Assembly: GCA_035041965.1 (NCBI GenBank)
Contig: JAPYMA010003012.1
Coordinates: forward strand, 1-64,000
Direction of reading: 5' to 3'
Source of the DNA: Anisakis pegreffii
Taxonomy: Eukaryota > Nematoda > Chromadorea > Rhabditida > Anisakidae
Length of the DNA stretch: 64,000 bases
Shown: one piece after another, positions 63,201 through 64,000 of the stretch
Layout of the letters: every line of letters begins with the position of its first letter
Position numbering within the stretch: the stretch's first letter is position 1
Program-made: the position numbers and the translations under genes
The notes under the pieces: model-generated
What the model was told of the DNA's origin: nothing
What the model saw: only the letters and a program-made list of their open reading frames with translations
The model's database searches: none

Positions 63201-64000
63201 AATTTTTGGATGAGTGCATGCAATCGGAAAAAAGTTTGTTTATTGATGTCATAAATGTGCATATCTTTATATGACGTGGACGTGTAGATATGACAATACT
63301 GATATCACTATCAAATTACTTTTGAGAAGGCGCAACCTGCTTCATTACTATGTCGTGAAGCATAATCGAGTTCATGAAAAATCCTTTGTTGGATGTGAAA
63401 AGAGAACCAGAAAATTCTAGGAGAAGAGATAAGACAGAAAATATGATGCCAAACGAAGAAATGGAAAGTTTTTGAGCAGTGAAATTTAGTGAAAACGGAA
63501 TAAGAAGCATTCGTGATACACTGGTCACAACTGGTGAATAGAAATGTGGAATCGAAGAGAGGAGTAGAAGAAATAGTTGAGAATTAAACTAGCTGAGAAT
63601 TTAGCAATATGCATCTCGACGAACATTATTCGAAACACTAAAAGTTTGCCTTGTGCTAAAATTTGTGTATGATATAAGGAAAATAATATGGTTGAAATGG
63701 GCTGATGAGATGGTGGATAAAGGAAATGATCAAAATGCGTTCAGTAACATTAATTTCAAGCAACATGAAAACAATAATTAATGAACATTTTATTGCTGAA
63801 TTCATCCAAGAAAAGTCAAACAAAACAACATGAAGTCACGTCTCAAAATGATAATCAACCTTACTCTTTCATCATCACACTTAATAACTCATCGTCAAGA
63901 AGTCAATTATGAAATATTCAATGTTCAAATTTTCAACAAATCAACATTATAAAAATAACGAATGCATTTTCACCAACTAAAACAACCCAACAGTCATGTC
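60262..64000. other. MO25 upstream region, no further gene seen
   Basis: It should contain the MO25 promoter and 5' UTR. Simple repeats include an AATC/AATA-type run at about 61016-61054, a T run near 61650 and a CTG run at about 61744-61762. Frames at 62482-62787 (+) and 62923-63252 (-) have no family resemblance or splice support. Confidence 0.5.
61744..61762. repeat. (CTG)n trinucleotide repeat, about six units
   Basis: Short CTG tract upstream of MO25, followed by other CTG triplets near 61922. Noncoding as far as can be seen. Confidence 0.8.

Overview
This window is AT-rich eukaryotic DNA, most likely from a nematode. The genes are split by short GT-AG introns, one start codon lies directly behind a TTGCAG acceptor as expected for spliced-leader trans-splicing, and the gene set is conserved and metazoan. 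Genes were read by joining exons in phase and comparing the proteins with remembered families. No searches were run, so the species is not determined.

Layout: 1-2399 (+) is an unidentified six-exon gene with a proline-rich repeat, followed by possible exons to 3432. 3761-5052 is a foldback element. 5572-7302 (+) encodes the proteasome beta-2 subunit. 9014-9303 is a hAT-type MITE with an exact 8-bp target duplication. 14725-17596 (+) is a glypican whose 5' end was not found. 22809-33913 (+) is a probable small GPI-anchored proteoglycan with a 9.7-kb intron holding a long TA microsatellite. 37893-38075 is a second hAT-like MITE. 38690-47060 is an 8.4-kb satellite array with a ~402-bp unit arranged in 3-mer and 4-mer higher-order blocks and flanked by inverted repeats. 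46554-47701 and 47712-48859 are identical and separated by ten N, which looks like an unmerged contig overlap. 48686-51344 (+) is BUD23, the 18S rRNA guanine-N7 methyltransferase. 52391-53172 is a second foldback element. 54425-55949 (+) is a selenoprotein T homologue with Cys in place of Sec. 58438-60261 (-) is MO25/CAB39, convergent with the SelT gene. The remainder is gene-poor.

The four securely identified genes are housekeeping genes (proteasome, ribosome maturation, ER redox, LKB1 kinase scaffold), and the two proteoglycan genes belong to the cell surface. They do not form one pathway. The most unusual part is the satellite block: a recently homogenised higher-order array, bounded by inverted repeats, lying about 1.6 kb upstream of BUD23 in the sequence as given (about 0.5 kb once the assembly duplication is removed).
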